Of a stretch of DNA of 64,000 bases, positions 1-10,749 are shown piece by piece; the first letter of the stretch is position 1; each line of letters starts with the position of its first letter. Made by a program: the position numbers and the translations under genes. Source of the stretch: Brachynemurus nebulosus (Eukaryota; Arthropoda; Insecta; Neuroptera; Myrmeleontidae); contig JAPWDM010000013.1 in NCBI GenBank assembly GCA_035578155.1, positions 12,425,527 to 12,489,526 on the forward strand. The letters are read 5' to 3'. The notes beneath the pieces are model-generated. The model saw nothing but the letters and a program-made list of their open reading frames with translations. It did no database searches and had not been told where the DNA came from.

Positions 1-398
1 ATTTATGAAACTTTGAACATTTTTTTGTGCGATTCATATCCACCGCCTAAAAAGAGGTCTCACTGTACTTCACTATACTATGTTTTTATTTTATCACATT
101 GCAGCCAACAATATTCATGAGAATTTGTATGTAAGTATACGATTCTTTTTAAATCATTTGTAAATTGCTTTTATAAATAACTTTATTATTTAAATAAATA
201 TAAATACATAAAATGAACATATAAAGTGATTTTTGTTCACTTCAATGATTTTCTGTTTTTGTTCATCCAAGTAAATAAGTGAATTAAGAATTAACCTTGA
301 GTTTTATAAATTGTACTTACATAGAATGATTTCCAATGCAACTTCGTATCACAATAATATGCGTTTATTTGTGGATAGTGATTTTAATTGTGGAAAGA
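1..398. other. AT-rich sequence, nothing recognised
   Basis: No open frame, repeat boundary or RNA-like fold could be supported. The stretch ends where a dispersed repeat that recurs near 20.3 kb begins. Confidence 0.5.
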
Positions 399-845
399 AT
401 AGTATATTATTCAATGAGCTGGTAATGATAGCTATGACTCACGAAGATGAAATTGCGACACGAGCCGAGTTTACTAGGCGAGTGTCGTAATACATCTGAC
501 AATGAGTGAGTAATAGTCATTGCAAGCGAGTAGAATACTATACTTTTTCTACGACTTTTTTCGTTTTTGTTTTAAATAAAATTCAATATAAATTTAAAAG
601 AATAAAATCTTTTAATCTATCTCTAATTTTATTAAATGTTCGTATATGGATCTATGGATTTACGTAACATATATGAAATTAAAACTTATAGATATATTAT
701 TCACAAAACAATCGCAAACCCATTGAATAATGGTTAATACGATTATTTCATTGGTCCTCTCCACATCTTTGAATAATGCCAAATTTTCTCAACAATTAAC
801 AGATATGTAATGAGTGTGTTCTTCAACAGGAGTAGAAAAATATAC
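399..845 (+). repeat. Dispersed repeat G, copy 1 (empty-site copy)
   Basis: Begins AATAGTATATTATTCAATGA and runs to CTTCAACAGGAGTAGAAAAA. The same sequence, with modest divergence, makes up both flanks of 20264-21326. This copy has ACAGATATGTAATGAGTG where copy 2 carries a 576-bp insertion, so it is the empty-site reference. A stretch with GCGAGTAGAATACTATAC is roughly the inverted complement of the left end, so the repeat may itself be a TIR element. No coding potential is seen. Confidence 0.8.
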
Positions 846-987
846 AAAATAAGTAAGCTGTATATTAGCCGTGGTACAAATTAATCGTGTTATTAGAGGA
901 TCTGCTGTATTCCCTTTTGCTTCTACTTCACAAAACCTCTTCCGCGAGCAATAAAACTCTGTTTACAGATAAAATTTTCCGTCCTAT

Positions 988-1306
988 ATTAGTAAATAAA
1001 ACCCTTTACTTTACAAAATACCACTTTTATGACATGCTGCCGTCAAAATCTTAACTTACAAATTGTAGCAATGCATGATGGGAAATTAGTAGGGATAGAA
1101 GTAGTGGGCGGAGCCAAAAACAAGGAAGCGCAGTTCTTGAACTATTTCTGTCCCTACTAATTTCCCATCATGCATTGCTACAATTTGTAAGTTAAGATTT
1201 AGTATAAATACGCATATATCTGAATGTAATCTTTATTACACGTTTGAGAATGGTCATATTGACCGAATACATAGTGGTATTTTGTAAAGTGTCTTTATTT
1301 ATTAAT
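988..1306. mobile_element. Inverted-repeat (MITE-like) element
   Basis: There are two nested sets of inverted repeats. The inner arms, 1046-1100 and 1146-1200, are 55 bp with a single mismatch and contain GCAATGCATGATGGGAAATT. The outer arms, about 988-1027 and 1273-1306, share CTTTACAAAATACCACT in opposite orientation. The spacer between inner arms is about 45 bp. No clear target duplication was found, so the superfamily is not assigned. A diverged relative of the outer part occurs at 13557-13672. Confidence 0.75.
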
Positions 1307-1907
1307 ATCAAATATGGAATACCATAAAGTAACGTTCAAATCTATTAAATTTCCGTCCGATCTTACAAATTTTGAAATTATCATTATCACGGCGAAAAAA
1401 AATTAAATTATTATCACCGAAATAATGCGAAACATAAAACAACCGTACCAAAAAATTCCAAAGAACATCTCCGGAGGATTTACAAACATTATCACCACGC
1501 CACGTTCAATAGACACAGACGAGCATTCATGCACCATTTTTTTAATTTTTACAAAGAGTGTCGTCACACAGAGGACAATAGAGACAAAGAACGACAACCA
1601 GTGGTAATGGCTTGCAAAAAAAAAAAAATGGGGATTTAGTTCATTGCTTGTTGTGTGTGATTCTCGTTGAATCGTCAGCGATATATGCGTGCCTACGACG
1701 ATGATGGTCGTAATAGCGACAGTATCAGGAGTCGCGCGCGGTAATGGATGCCGTAAGTACTTTTATTGTTTTCAGCAGCTTCAGTATAACATACTACATT
1801 CACATGTAATAGTGTGTATTCGAGTATAGACCTTTTGGGGTATGTTAACAAAGATTTCGACGTTGAAGTAGTTCTAAGAAAATGTGGTACCACTGAGTAG
1901 TGATGCC
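1307..1907. other. Non-coding stretch with a repeat remnant
   Basis: 1317-1350 resembles 13635-13672 (shared core AAAGTAACGYTCAAATCTAT). Short open frames on both strands at 1403-1893 show no recognisable motif and overlap each other, so they are not called as genes. Confidence 0.4.
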
Positions 1908-2390
1908 TAGTGATGTCGGATGATTAATCGATTAATCGGTTTAGTCGACTAATTTTGTTTAAATTTAGTCAGTTTTTAATCGATTATTTTACCCTCGACT
2001 AAATAACTAAAATGATTAATTTTTTTTAAATGACTAAAAACGATTAATTTAATTTTTTTCCGTATTATTTATATAAAATTCCAAAAATCAACACTAGAAA
2101 ATTATCCATTGATACGATTTTCCATTAATTTTCCATCTTCTCTTTTCTTAAGAAAAAAAAAAAAATAATAATAATAAAATATTAAGAATCAATATTCAAT
2201 AATCAAATTCAAAAAAACATTTTTTTTTTTTTGAAAGAATTACATAGATTACCCATTCATGAATTCGACTAAAAATTTAGTCGATTAGTCGACTATTGCG
2301 TGCCCGATATTTTCGACTAAAAACTAATTTTGTCTAAAAAGCAACTTTAGTCGACTAATCGACTAATTTCTCTTCAGTTCGACATCACTA
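1908..2390 (+). mobile_element. hAT-type MITE, TAGTGATGTCGG family, copy 1
   Basis: Starts TAGTGATGTCGGATGATTAA and ends CGACATCACTA, the inverted complement of the first 11 bases. Flanks GTGATGCC and GTGATGTC agree at 7 of 8 positions, as expected for an 8-bp hAT target duplication. Both ends are packed with the short palindromic motif TAGTCGACTAATCGACTA, probably transposase-binding repeats (inference). The middle is low-complexity AT sequence with no open frame. A relative in the opposite orientation lies at 33322-33785. Confidence 0.85.
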
Positions 2391-2735
2391 GTGATGTCGG
2401 GCCGAAAAGCAGTTAATCGATTTATCGACTAAAATTGTTTTTCAGATAAAATTAGTCATTAGTCGAAAATATCGAGCACAGAGTAGTCGACTAATCGACT
2501 AAATTTTTAGTCGAATTCATGGTAAGGTAACGTATGTAATTCTTTCAAAAACGAGGTTTTCTTTTAAATCAATTATGGTTTTTTAATATTTTTCTTTAAG
2601 AAAAAGAAAGATATTAATCACACGAAAGTGAAAAATCATACAGATTGTAGATAATTTTTTAGTTTCCATTTTTTGAAGTCCAATAAATAATACAGAAAAA
2701 TTGTTGCTGTATTCATTCAAAAAAGAATTGTCTTG
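2389..2735 (-). mobile_element. hAT-type MITE, TAGTGATGTCGG family, truncated copy 2
   Basis: A second element begins at TAGTGATGTCGGGCCGAAAA, overlapping the last two bases of the previous copy. It runs in the opposite orientation, matching 33322-33785 base for base over long stretches (for example the shared AGAAAAAGAAAGAT and AATAATACAG). Homology fades near 2735 and no right terminus is present, so it is truncated. Confidence 0.75.
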
Positions 2736-2739
2736 TATG

Positions 2740-3470
2740 CGTAAGGCCGGCCACTCTTTTACAATTATCGTGTTTTTTAAACAAATTCTATTACATCCTT
2801 TTCAACAATGGTATCAACGCCTTAGCTCATATTATTATGTGCCAACTTTAATGTACCCGAAGTAAGTAGATGGATTCAAATCCCACATCTAAAAATGCTA
2901 CCATAATGATTCTTATTTCCCTTGATGATAGGACAACGAAAATATCTTCTAAGTAGATATATTTTTGTTATGTATGTGTGTGTTTAAAAACATTCTTTTT
3001 TCATTCAAGTTTGAGGCATCCCGTATAGAGTAGGCAGATACAATTGGGTATAGAGATAGGCATTAGTATATTATGTATTAGGTTACTGACTGGTCCGACC
3101 CGTATCCTATTACTAAAGCAGGGACGGTTGTTTACTTTTCCCCGAAAAAAAAAATTAAAAATGTATGTTCGCATCTGTTTTACCAATTTTAATAATTTAT
3201 GTACGAATTGTCTGAAATTGAACGGTATGGGCGGAAATTTTTATTATGGATTTGATTTATTTAATTTATTTGAAAGCCATCGTTTCGCATTCGTATGTTT
3301 CGATTTTATTTTATTAAAAAAAAAAACACTGCCACTGGTGGGAGGAGGAGTGGCATACAGTTTTCTCGCATTCGTATCTTTCAACGGTGATTTTGTATCG
3401 CTTACTAACTTTTTCTCATCGGCAAAAAATTAAAAGATTTTTGTTTTTGTAGTAACAAGAAAAATACGGA
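2740..3470. other. Unassigned sequence with an unsupported 129-codon frame
   Basis: A plus-strand frame of 129 codons at 3044-3433 has no motif I recognise, is rich in Phe and Lys from poly-T and poly-A runs, and lacks a convincing start context. It is probably chance. Near 3118, GCAGGGACGG resembles the termini of the small CAGGG-type elements, but no partner end is seen. Confidence 0.35.
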
Positions 3471-3535
3471 CTTGATTCCAGCGTTAACATATTTTGCGTT
3501 TGCGCATGCGCAGTAAAGATCGTTGCTCCTACTGT

Positions 3536-4165
3536 ATTGAAATTTATATGGGACCATTATGGTTTAACTCGCAAAATTTTTAGCGAAATGACATTTAATG
3601 GAATTTCACAGTAGCTTCCGTGGCTACCATTGCTTCGATTGGGATGAAATTCATAGGGGATAGTGATGAGCAAAATTAGTCTTGGTTTTGCAGTCAAAAA
3701 ATGCAAGACCAAGACCAAGAATATGTATACCAAGAGCAAGACCAAGACTATAAGTATGGCTGCAAAACCAATACCAAGACTCAAGTGAGCAAGACTAAGA
3801 CAATAGCAAGAAAAAAGCAAGACTCTTGCTAAATTATTTAAATAGTTTAAAAATATAATTAATACCGTAAAGAGAGAAAATTCTGATTTTAGAAGGAAAG
3901 AATTCGCTAATAAAAAAATGCAAGAAAGTGCAAGATTCTTTAGCAATACCAAGGCCAAGACCAATACCAAGACTGCATTTTGTAAGACCAATACCAAGAC
4001 TGCATTTTGTAAGACCAAGACCAAGACTCAAACTGCTCTAGCAAGACCAAGACCAAGATTCTTAATGCAAGAACAAGACCAAGACCAAGACTTGGCAGTC
4101 TTGGTCTTGGTCTTGCATTTGCTCATCACTAATAGGGAACCACCTAAGAACGTATTGTATGTTAC
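3536..4165 (+). repeat. Dispersed repeat J interrupted by a MITE
   Basis: 3536-3660 and 4132-4165 together correspond to the repeat at 28230-28430. The shared core is GATTGNGATGAAATTCATAG followed by GGGACCATCTAAGAAC. Between them sits the MITE at 3661-4131. The uninterrupted version at about 28361-28400 serves as an empty site. Confidence 0.7.
3661..4131 (+). mobile_element. hAT-type MITE with CTTGGT arrays, copy A
   Basis: Starts TAGTGATGAGCAAAATTAG and ends TTTGCTCATCACTA. Flanks ATAGGGGA and ATAGGGAA form a near-perfect 8-bp target duplication, the hAT signature. Both arms consist of CCAAGA/TCTTGG hexamer-like repeats around a unique AT-rich core containing TTAATACCGTAAAGAGAGAA. Open frames here translate only the hexamer repeats (Leu-Val-Leu-Val and Thr-Lys-Thr-Asn runs) and are not genes. 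Three further copies lie at 30407, 34584 and 41301. Confidence 0.92.
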
Positions 4166-4461
4166 ATTTTTGACTTGAATATTAAGTTTAGCCTTTAATT
4201 TGGTAATAATATGACTATTTGAACTGTAAACTGTCTATGTGGATTAACAAATTTCATTAAATAGTTTGTTTTTATTTTAAAATATAACTCCCACAAGTTA
4301 AATAAAATACCTGTACTCCTGTCGAATTATCGGATTGAATAAAAACGGCAGAAGTGCACAAAACCATTATAGCTTTCCGAAGATATTGCTTCGGAAACCT
4401 AGAAACAGATACTGGAGACAAAACAATAAAAATAAAAGAATGTTCGTTAATTTATTATTGG

Positions 4462-4645
4462 CAGGGCCAGCGAGAAGGGGATCAAGTGGGGCAGCTGCCC
4501 GGAGGCCCTGGTCTAAAAAGGGAGCCCAGACAAAGTGAGCTTTTTTTTTGCTCCTCAACTGTATTTTTGACGAAAGGGATGGGGGAAAAATTTTTAAAAA
4601 TTTTTTATAATGTCCGGGGGCTTGTCATTTCTCTTGCCGGCCCTG
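4462..4645 (+). mobile_element. Small CAGGGCC-type TIR element
   Basis: Left end CAGGGCCAGCGAGAAG and right end CTCTTGCCGGCCCTG are imperfect inverted complements. The centre has TTTTTTTTTGCTCCTCAACT followed by GTATTTTTGACG, a block resembling the interiors of the elements at 21978, 21969, 35184 and 50831. Flanking duplications are unclear (ATTATTGG and ATTTTATT). The family looks hAT-like by terminus, but this is inference. Confidence 0.6.
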
Positions 4646-5328
4646 ATTTTATTGGTATCGTGTCATAAAATACAGTTTGTTTCATTTTATTGTTAGTTTT
4701 TTTTGGATTCAAAGTTTGAATACATCTTAGATAAAAAGACATGAAATTGGAAATTTCTTGGTAGACTAAATCACTATTTTTTCCAAAATTTTGCTTTACT
4801 CACACAAGATCATACAATGTACAACCCACACAGTCAATACAGGTAGGCGAAGGAAAGAAATGTATTTGCGCAATACATCGGTGACTGTCAACAGAAAGTC
4901 GCATCAAGTAATTTTCATAACTTCTTAAATCAGTTCACAAGATAAAAATAAACTTTCGTAGCATATAAAATTACGTTATAGCTTTCATATTGCTTCGTTT
5001 TTTTTTTGCACATTAGAAGTTATTATGCTAGTTCCAGACAATTTTTCAGGAAATAAATTTTTTAATATGTAGAGCACACAGGAAAACTTAGTGTAGATAT
5101 ATTAATGTTAGTTTTATTACTTAATAAAAAAAAAAACGACGGTATACATTTTACACAAAGCGTCGCCCATAAAAATTTATAATAATATGAACGGAACGAA
5201 ACTAAACATAAAACCGTTTCGTCTCTAACTCTTCTAAAAAATTCAACAGAAAATTAATTTTTAAAACTAGTAATAATTTTTACGATCAAATTTAATAGCC
5301 TAAACACAATAATCATATAATAGGTAGA
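4646..5328. other. AT-rich sequence, nothing recognised
   Basis: No supportable frame, RNA or repeat boundary. A short imperfect hairpin involving AAACGGTTTCG-like halves lies near 5190-5220. Confidence 0.4.
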
Positions 5329-5330
5329 TA

Positions 5331-6692
5331 CCGTAAACACGGATTACTTGAGCCCTAAGGTGTAACTTGAGCCCAAAATGAAAAAAAGTATTATTATTGT
5401 TTCCGCGACTACTAAAGTAGCGGGAAGCGTTGTGATCACTTTTGAAAAATATTGTTTTCCTCCAAAATAAATTTTTTACGCACATTTTATGTTTTAGAGC
5501 TTCCTGAACAATTTTTGGTTTGGTGTCTGTCCGTCTGTGTGTCGCCAGTTTGCACCAAGTGGCAAAACTTTTGAACTATTCGATTGCTTTTGATGAAATT
5601 TTCAGAAATTATGCAGTTTGCAGTGATAAACCAGTTAACATAACCTTCAAATTAGGGTAATTTGAGCCTGTTATAACTTTGGTATAAAATGGTGCAAGAG
5701 TAGACTGCATGGAGCTAATTTAAAAGGCATGGAAGTGGCCCAAGAATAAGGACGTATTGTACTATAAATGGGAAGATATGCTTAGTTAATGTAGTTACTC
5801 TATGATAGTCAGGTACAAAAGTATATCTCGGCAAAAAAATTTTCTTTTATCAAAAACTAAACAATGTATTGATATTCTTCAGTTATTATATTTATATGCC
5901 ACTTGTTTTTGGAATTTCCGCGCGTTTGTGTTGTAGCAATTTAAAAGAATTGTTGAAAAAGCGTTGTAAAAACGTTGTAAAATAATGTACTTAAATTTAT
6001 ATTCCAAAAACGGCGTGGTCAGTAATTTTTATTTTTTATTTTATAACATATATAAGTAGAATTTTCCCATAAGAGCCCGTGTTGAAGTTACAAAACTTCG
6101 AAATCGTTTTTCTCAAAATTGGGATGGTCAATCTTTTTTTTTCGGTAAGGGCTCGTATTATTGGTATTGGATTAAATAAATATCTAGAGAAGTTTCGTTA
6201 AAATCCTTTGAAAAAATCGTTTTATCGACCAACTACCTTAAGAAAATTTCTTTGGGTGGACTAAACAGAGACACATAAAAATAATTTGGTATTCATAACA
6301 GTTTTTATTTGAAAATTTTTATTCAGTTTTGGTACCTAATTCATGTTTTTGAATAAATAAATAAAGTTTCTTATACATATGTTTGCACAATGTTTTAGTA
6401 ATCAACCAACATCCCACGTAGTCTTAAACTCTTTTCAAATGGAAATCACCTAGAAATTTAGGTTTGGGCTCAAGAAGCCCGATCTTGAGGTTAACTTGAA
6501 CCAAAATCTAAAAATTTATAAACTTTATGAACCATCAGAAACAAATGCATATTATATAATAATAAACTAACCGTAGTCATACACAGATTAACATACTGAA
6601 CTCCCTATCCCAAATAAATATAACAGATACGCTCAGCTTTAGAAATTATCAGATGATTTGCAAAACTGGGCTCAAGTAATCCGTGTTTACGG
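5331..6692. mobile_element. 1.36-kb TIR element flanked by TA
   Basis: Terminal inverted repeats are perfect over 25 bp. The left begins CCGTAAACACGGATTACTTG and the right is its inverted complement ending at 6692. TA occurs on both outer sides, compatible with a Tc1/mariner-like two-base target duplication (inference). The motif TTGAGCCC or its complement recurs inside. No transposase frame survives. About 450 bp of the interior is a separate MITE (5790-6237), leaving roughly 0.9 kb of host element. Confidence 0.8.
5790..6237 (+). mobile_element. TTAA-flanked MITE, family F copy 1 (nested)
   Basis: TTAA sits at both edges (5786-5789 and 6238-6241). Ends are weak inverted repeats (left GTAGTTACTC, right GACCAACTACC). 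Copies at 16475-16994 and 48924-49445 share the landmarks AAAAACGGCGTGGTCA and AAAATCGTTTTATCGACCAA. A TTAA duplication suggests piggyBac-like mobilisation, which is inference from the target only. It lies inside the 5331-6692 element, so it arrived later. Confidence 0.75.
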
Positions 6693-6694
6693 TA

Positions 6695-7058
6695 CATTAT
6701 AGATCCGATAGACGGACTCCACCGACTGACAGACTTCATTGTACCTACCAGTACGCCACAAGACGCAGTCAGTATTTGCTCACTTTTTGGATAAAAAAAA
6801 AAGAAAAAAACTTAACAACCTTGGAAGTTGTTGTATTTCTTGAAACGCGCCCGGTAAACACGGTGAGACGGTTACGTACCACTGTACATAACAATCGTAT
6901 AATAATAAAAAAAAAGGTCTATACCCGTCCAACAACATGGTGTCCCCGACTTGACGGGGAATACAACAAAGAAGTGGATGGCAGTCACTCAGTGCAATAT
7001 TAAGTACGGATAAAGAATCCACCGTGCATGGAAGTAGTGAACTTCTTCTATTTTATTA
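6695..7058. other. Unassigned stretch
   Basis: Overlapping frames on both strands (6683-7022) contain no recognisable motif. The sequence is somewhat less AT-rich than its neighbours. I see no repeat partner in the window. Confidence 0.3.
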
Positions 7059-7392
7059 TTAAGGTACCATCACAGTATGATCAGCCGAAAAACAGTCAAT
7101 TTTCACGATTTATTTTTGGGTGGATAGGATGAGGGAATGGGGATGAATTTTTTTTAAGCTTAATACCACTATTTAACAATACAAAAATATTTTTTTTTAT
7201 TCATTTTTATTTATTTTTTATAATTATTCTAAAAGATAAATAAAAGTGAATAAAAAAAAATATTTTTGTATTGTTAAATAGCGGCATTAATCGTAAAAAA
7301 AAATTCATCCCCATTCCTCCATCCTATCCATTCGAAAAAAAATTGTGAAAATTGACTATTTTTCGGCCGATCGCACTGTGATCGTACCTTAA
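7059..7392. mobile_element. Long-hairpin MITE with TTAA ends
   Basis: The stretch is almost one palindrome of about 330 bp. The left arm begins TTAAGGTACCATCACAGTAT and the right arm ends with the diverged complement GATCGTACCTTAA. Shared inner landmarks are GGCCGAAAAATAGTCAATTTTCAC-like blocks and the pair ATTCATCCCCATT / AATGGGGATGAAT. The centre is A/T runs. No coding potential. Confidence 0.8.
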
Positions 7393-8263
7393 TAAACACT
7401 AAATAATTAGACCTTAGCGCTTGAAACAACAAATACTTATATCGATTCACGATAAGATAATTTCTACGGGAGTATGAGGTTAGGGACGTACACATGCAAT
7501 ACTAGATGCGCGTTTAGTGAATAGATACCGCATTGATAATTTGAATTTTTGATTATTAGTCCCAACTCCGTCTGTACGAAATATAAAGTTGAGAGAAATG
7601 TATTCTTTGGTAGATAAAGATGGTTCTAGATGAGAATTTTTCATCTAGTTAAACTCGTCTAGAACTAACAAAGCGCGGAATACTAGATAGAAATTCGTAT
7701 TTTATCCGAGGTATTCTGACGTGTTCAAAAAAGAAAATTGTTGATAATTCACCGAAAATCGTAACAGTAAACAAAATCACGAGAGTAAAAGAGTTACATG
7801 TTCCATTTCAGGGATAAAGAAGCGATTATTTTAGTTAGTTCGTAGCGACACCTGAAATTGTAACAAAATCAAAAATTAATTTAGGTATCACAATAAGCGT
7901 TTATAAGAAAAATATAGAACATTCATTCAACATTAAACTATTTTTCCACTCTTGAGAAGCTTCGATTTTTCTATATGTCGATATTCGAACTTGCGATCAC
8001 AACATATCCATTACACAAAATAATCTCACTTTGCAGTCAAATTCAATATTTATTTGGACGTTTCCCAAATACATGCAAACACCTTATTTTTTACCTTATT
8101 GGATACACGCTGGATGGTATAAGATTCACTTTGTCCACTGCGATCAAAATATGTGTGCTGTAGCGGGTGAGCCGCTAAAAACGCAACACTCATCAATCTA
8201 AAGAAATGTGTTCTACTCGCTAGTCGCTACATGTATAGCTACTTACACACGTACGGTTTGGGG
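7393..8263. other. Unassigned sequence with a small shared block
   Basis: 7530-7602 recurs in diverged form at 52060-52132 (shared CCAACTCC, TGTAC and AAATATAAA landmarks over about 70 bp), so it is part of an old dispersed repeat. No gene is recognised. Confidence 0.4.
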
Positions 8264-8563
8264 TAAGGCTTGCAACGAATATTCGGCAACTATTTGGTAT
8301 TCGGCCTATTCGGTTATATTGGGTCGAATACCGAGCAATGAAAAACACGGAATCTAACACATTTATTTACTTCAAGTAGGCAAAAAAAAACAGCTAGCAC
8401 AAATACACACACGTACTACTGCTATATAGTCATGATATGCGTACTGTTTAGTTTCATATATCGTGTGGGGTGTCGTTTGAAAAGGCTTCCTGTCGGTTCG
8501 CCGAATATTCAGTATTCGGTATTCGTCCAACAGCCGAACAGGGTATTCAACAATACAAACCTA
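8264..8563. repeat. Degenerate element with ATTCGGTATTCGG motifs
   Basis: Both ends carry repeated GAATATTCGG and GTATTCGGC motifs in opposing orientation, with outer ends TAAGGCTTGC and CAAACCTA as possible worn termini. The layout resembles the subterminal-repeat hAT MITEs elsewhere in the window, but no target duplication is seen. Confidence 0.4.
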
Positions 8564-10327
8564 CTTGATGGACCTTTACAAAAAAAAAGATTTATCTCCT
8601 CTGTGTCACCCCCGCGCCACGCCGCGCCGTTCATTGCATTCCTTGACGATACTGGTCAGTGCTTGTTCGGGACTAAAAAAAAGGTACAATAAAAAATACA
8701 TCAATGTTAAAACATCGGTAGGTATGTCTTTACCTGTAATAGGTTCGGTTACTTTGGGTGTAATTTCAGTATTTTACTCGGCATTTTAGTGTCAAGATTG
8801 AATAACATTGTTTAACTACACATATATGTACTAATGTTTGTGTTTGTAAGTGGGGGGTATTTGAAATAATATGAGTGTTCGACACATAGGGGTAGTAAAA
8901 AAAAAGAAATAATAAAAAGGGAATGATTGTGGAACAAATTATTTTTTTTGGGTTTTATTTACAAAAGAAAATAATGTGTATTTATCCCCTAAATGGTTTA
9001 CACGAGTCGAATTTTTTATTGGCGACCGAAGAAGTGATTGTTCTTTTTCAGAAATGTATTTAAGGATGGCGTATTTTGAAGTAGGTATTTTATTTTGGTA
9101 AAAAAAATTCCAGCTTTAGATAATTTCCATATCTTTTCGCTTGATATAATCTGTGCGCTTTCTTAACGTTGAAGTGAGAAAGTCAGGGCAGATCAGAGTA
9201 GTTAGGGAATCTTGGAGGTTTCAGCGTGACGCCTGAGAAGATATGGCAAATTTAGATCAGGAGCAGTTCAGGACTGTCGTCACCTTCTGGTGCTCGCTCA
9301 ACGACCAGCTTACTTTGGTTGCTTATTTAGCTTCTATGAACTCTCTTGCACCCTTCTTTATCAGTTGCCACTCTTTTTACCTCATTAGATCTTGTGGCAC
9401 ACACACAATTTTGGTTTTGAACTCAGTCTTGTAAAATACAACATTGATTTTTAAAAAATTTTTAAAAATCCTAATAGGTAAATTAATATTTAACTAGTGT
9501 CTCACTTAATAACTCCAAGCGATTCATTTAAAATTCACAAATGAAGTATAATATATAGAAGTTTTCTTTCAAAAATATTATATTGTCATGGCTAACTTGA
9601 AACGATAGCTTTATGCCATTTAAATAATAATAGTACAATTATCGGATATCAGTTGTTTATTCGTTTCTCGAAAAATAAATAACTTTGCATGTAATTTCTG
9701 TAAAAAAATTTAAAATTTGAGGATCCGTAACTCAGAAACGAAATGGAATTTCAAAATTCCTGGAGTCATTCCCTGTTGATAGACACCTTACTTGCGAAAA
9801 TCCATTAAGTGACCTTGGCTACGTGAACCATATTGTAATTTTTTCAAAAATTTGATAACAATATCCAATAAATCTCTTAAGATTTCGTAAATTTTAGCAA
9901 AAATCTTGCTACTTTCCTGGTGTTGGTCTTACCAGACCATGCATAATGTTGCCATCACATGTTTCTAATAACTTCAAAATATGCATTTTTGGCTTCACCT
10001 TGAAAATGGACCACCTTATATCGATATTGCAGTCTCACTGTAAATTCTCCTAAACAAATAACCATTATAAATATTTATATTATGTCTAGCGAATTAATTA
10101 CCATAGCCATATCAGTTTTTTAGTTTTGCAAATGAACAAAAAATAAGTTAGCAATTTTTTACACTAATCAAATTATAATATCAACACAAATAAAAGTACA
10201 TACTAGTCTGGCTTCAGAAAAATCTCCAACAGTAGACCCCCCAGGGTACACTAATCGTAAAATTGTTTTTATTTTATGTATTCTATATCAGACTGTGTGT
10301 ATTTTTTGCACTAAGCAGTATATTTTT
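8564..10327. other. Unassigned 1.8 kb
   Basis: A 63-codon plus frame at 9243-9434 lies in a slightly GC-richer patch (about 9170-9430), with a plausible start after GCCTGAGAAGAT. I recognise no domain and cannot call it a gene. The rest is AT-rich with poly-A and poly-T runs. Confidence 0.35.
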
Positions 10328-10748
10328 AGCACAGGCAGACAAAAGTAGTTAAGTCCAAAATATCAACTTTACAGTAGAGAGTAAAAACTAAAATAAAATG
10401 CAGGCAACATCAGTTTATTTGAATTATTTTCAAGTTTACATGACATTTTGTAATTTTTTTTAAAAATCATTTGTAGACTTAATACCCATTTTAGCGATTA
10501 GTTGTTGCCATAAAAATACATTTCCAATTTAGTTAAACTATAATGTACTTATTTACTATTTTATTAAGAATTTTAATAACTTAACTTCTTTTGTCAGTTC
10601 CTGAAAAGAATTTTTTTATAACAAGTACATAAAAAATGATGTTAAGGGTGGAATTGACTTTTGCCCATTTTGAAATATATGAGATAGACTCTCTTGGTCC
10701 TTATTATAAAATAAAAAATGGACTTAACTACTTTTGTCTGCCTGCGCT
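10328..10748. mobile_element. TIR element, CAGGCAGAC ends
   Basis: Left AGCACAGGCAGACAAAAGTA and right TACTTTTGTCTGCCTGCGCT are inverted complements with one mismatch, and pairing continues inward through GTTAAGTCC. The interior (about 370 bp) is non-coding. No clear target duplication, so the class is unassigned. Confidence 0.75.
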
Positions 10749-10749
10749 A

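Noticed and set aside
3557..4178. Overlapping frames of 86-155 codons with Leu-Val or Thr-Lys repeats, and similar ones at 30341-30553 and 34731-35009
   Set aside because: They lie inside the CTTGGT-array MITEs; the periodic amino acids come from the hexamer repeat.
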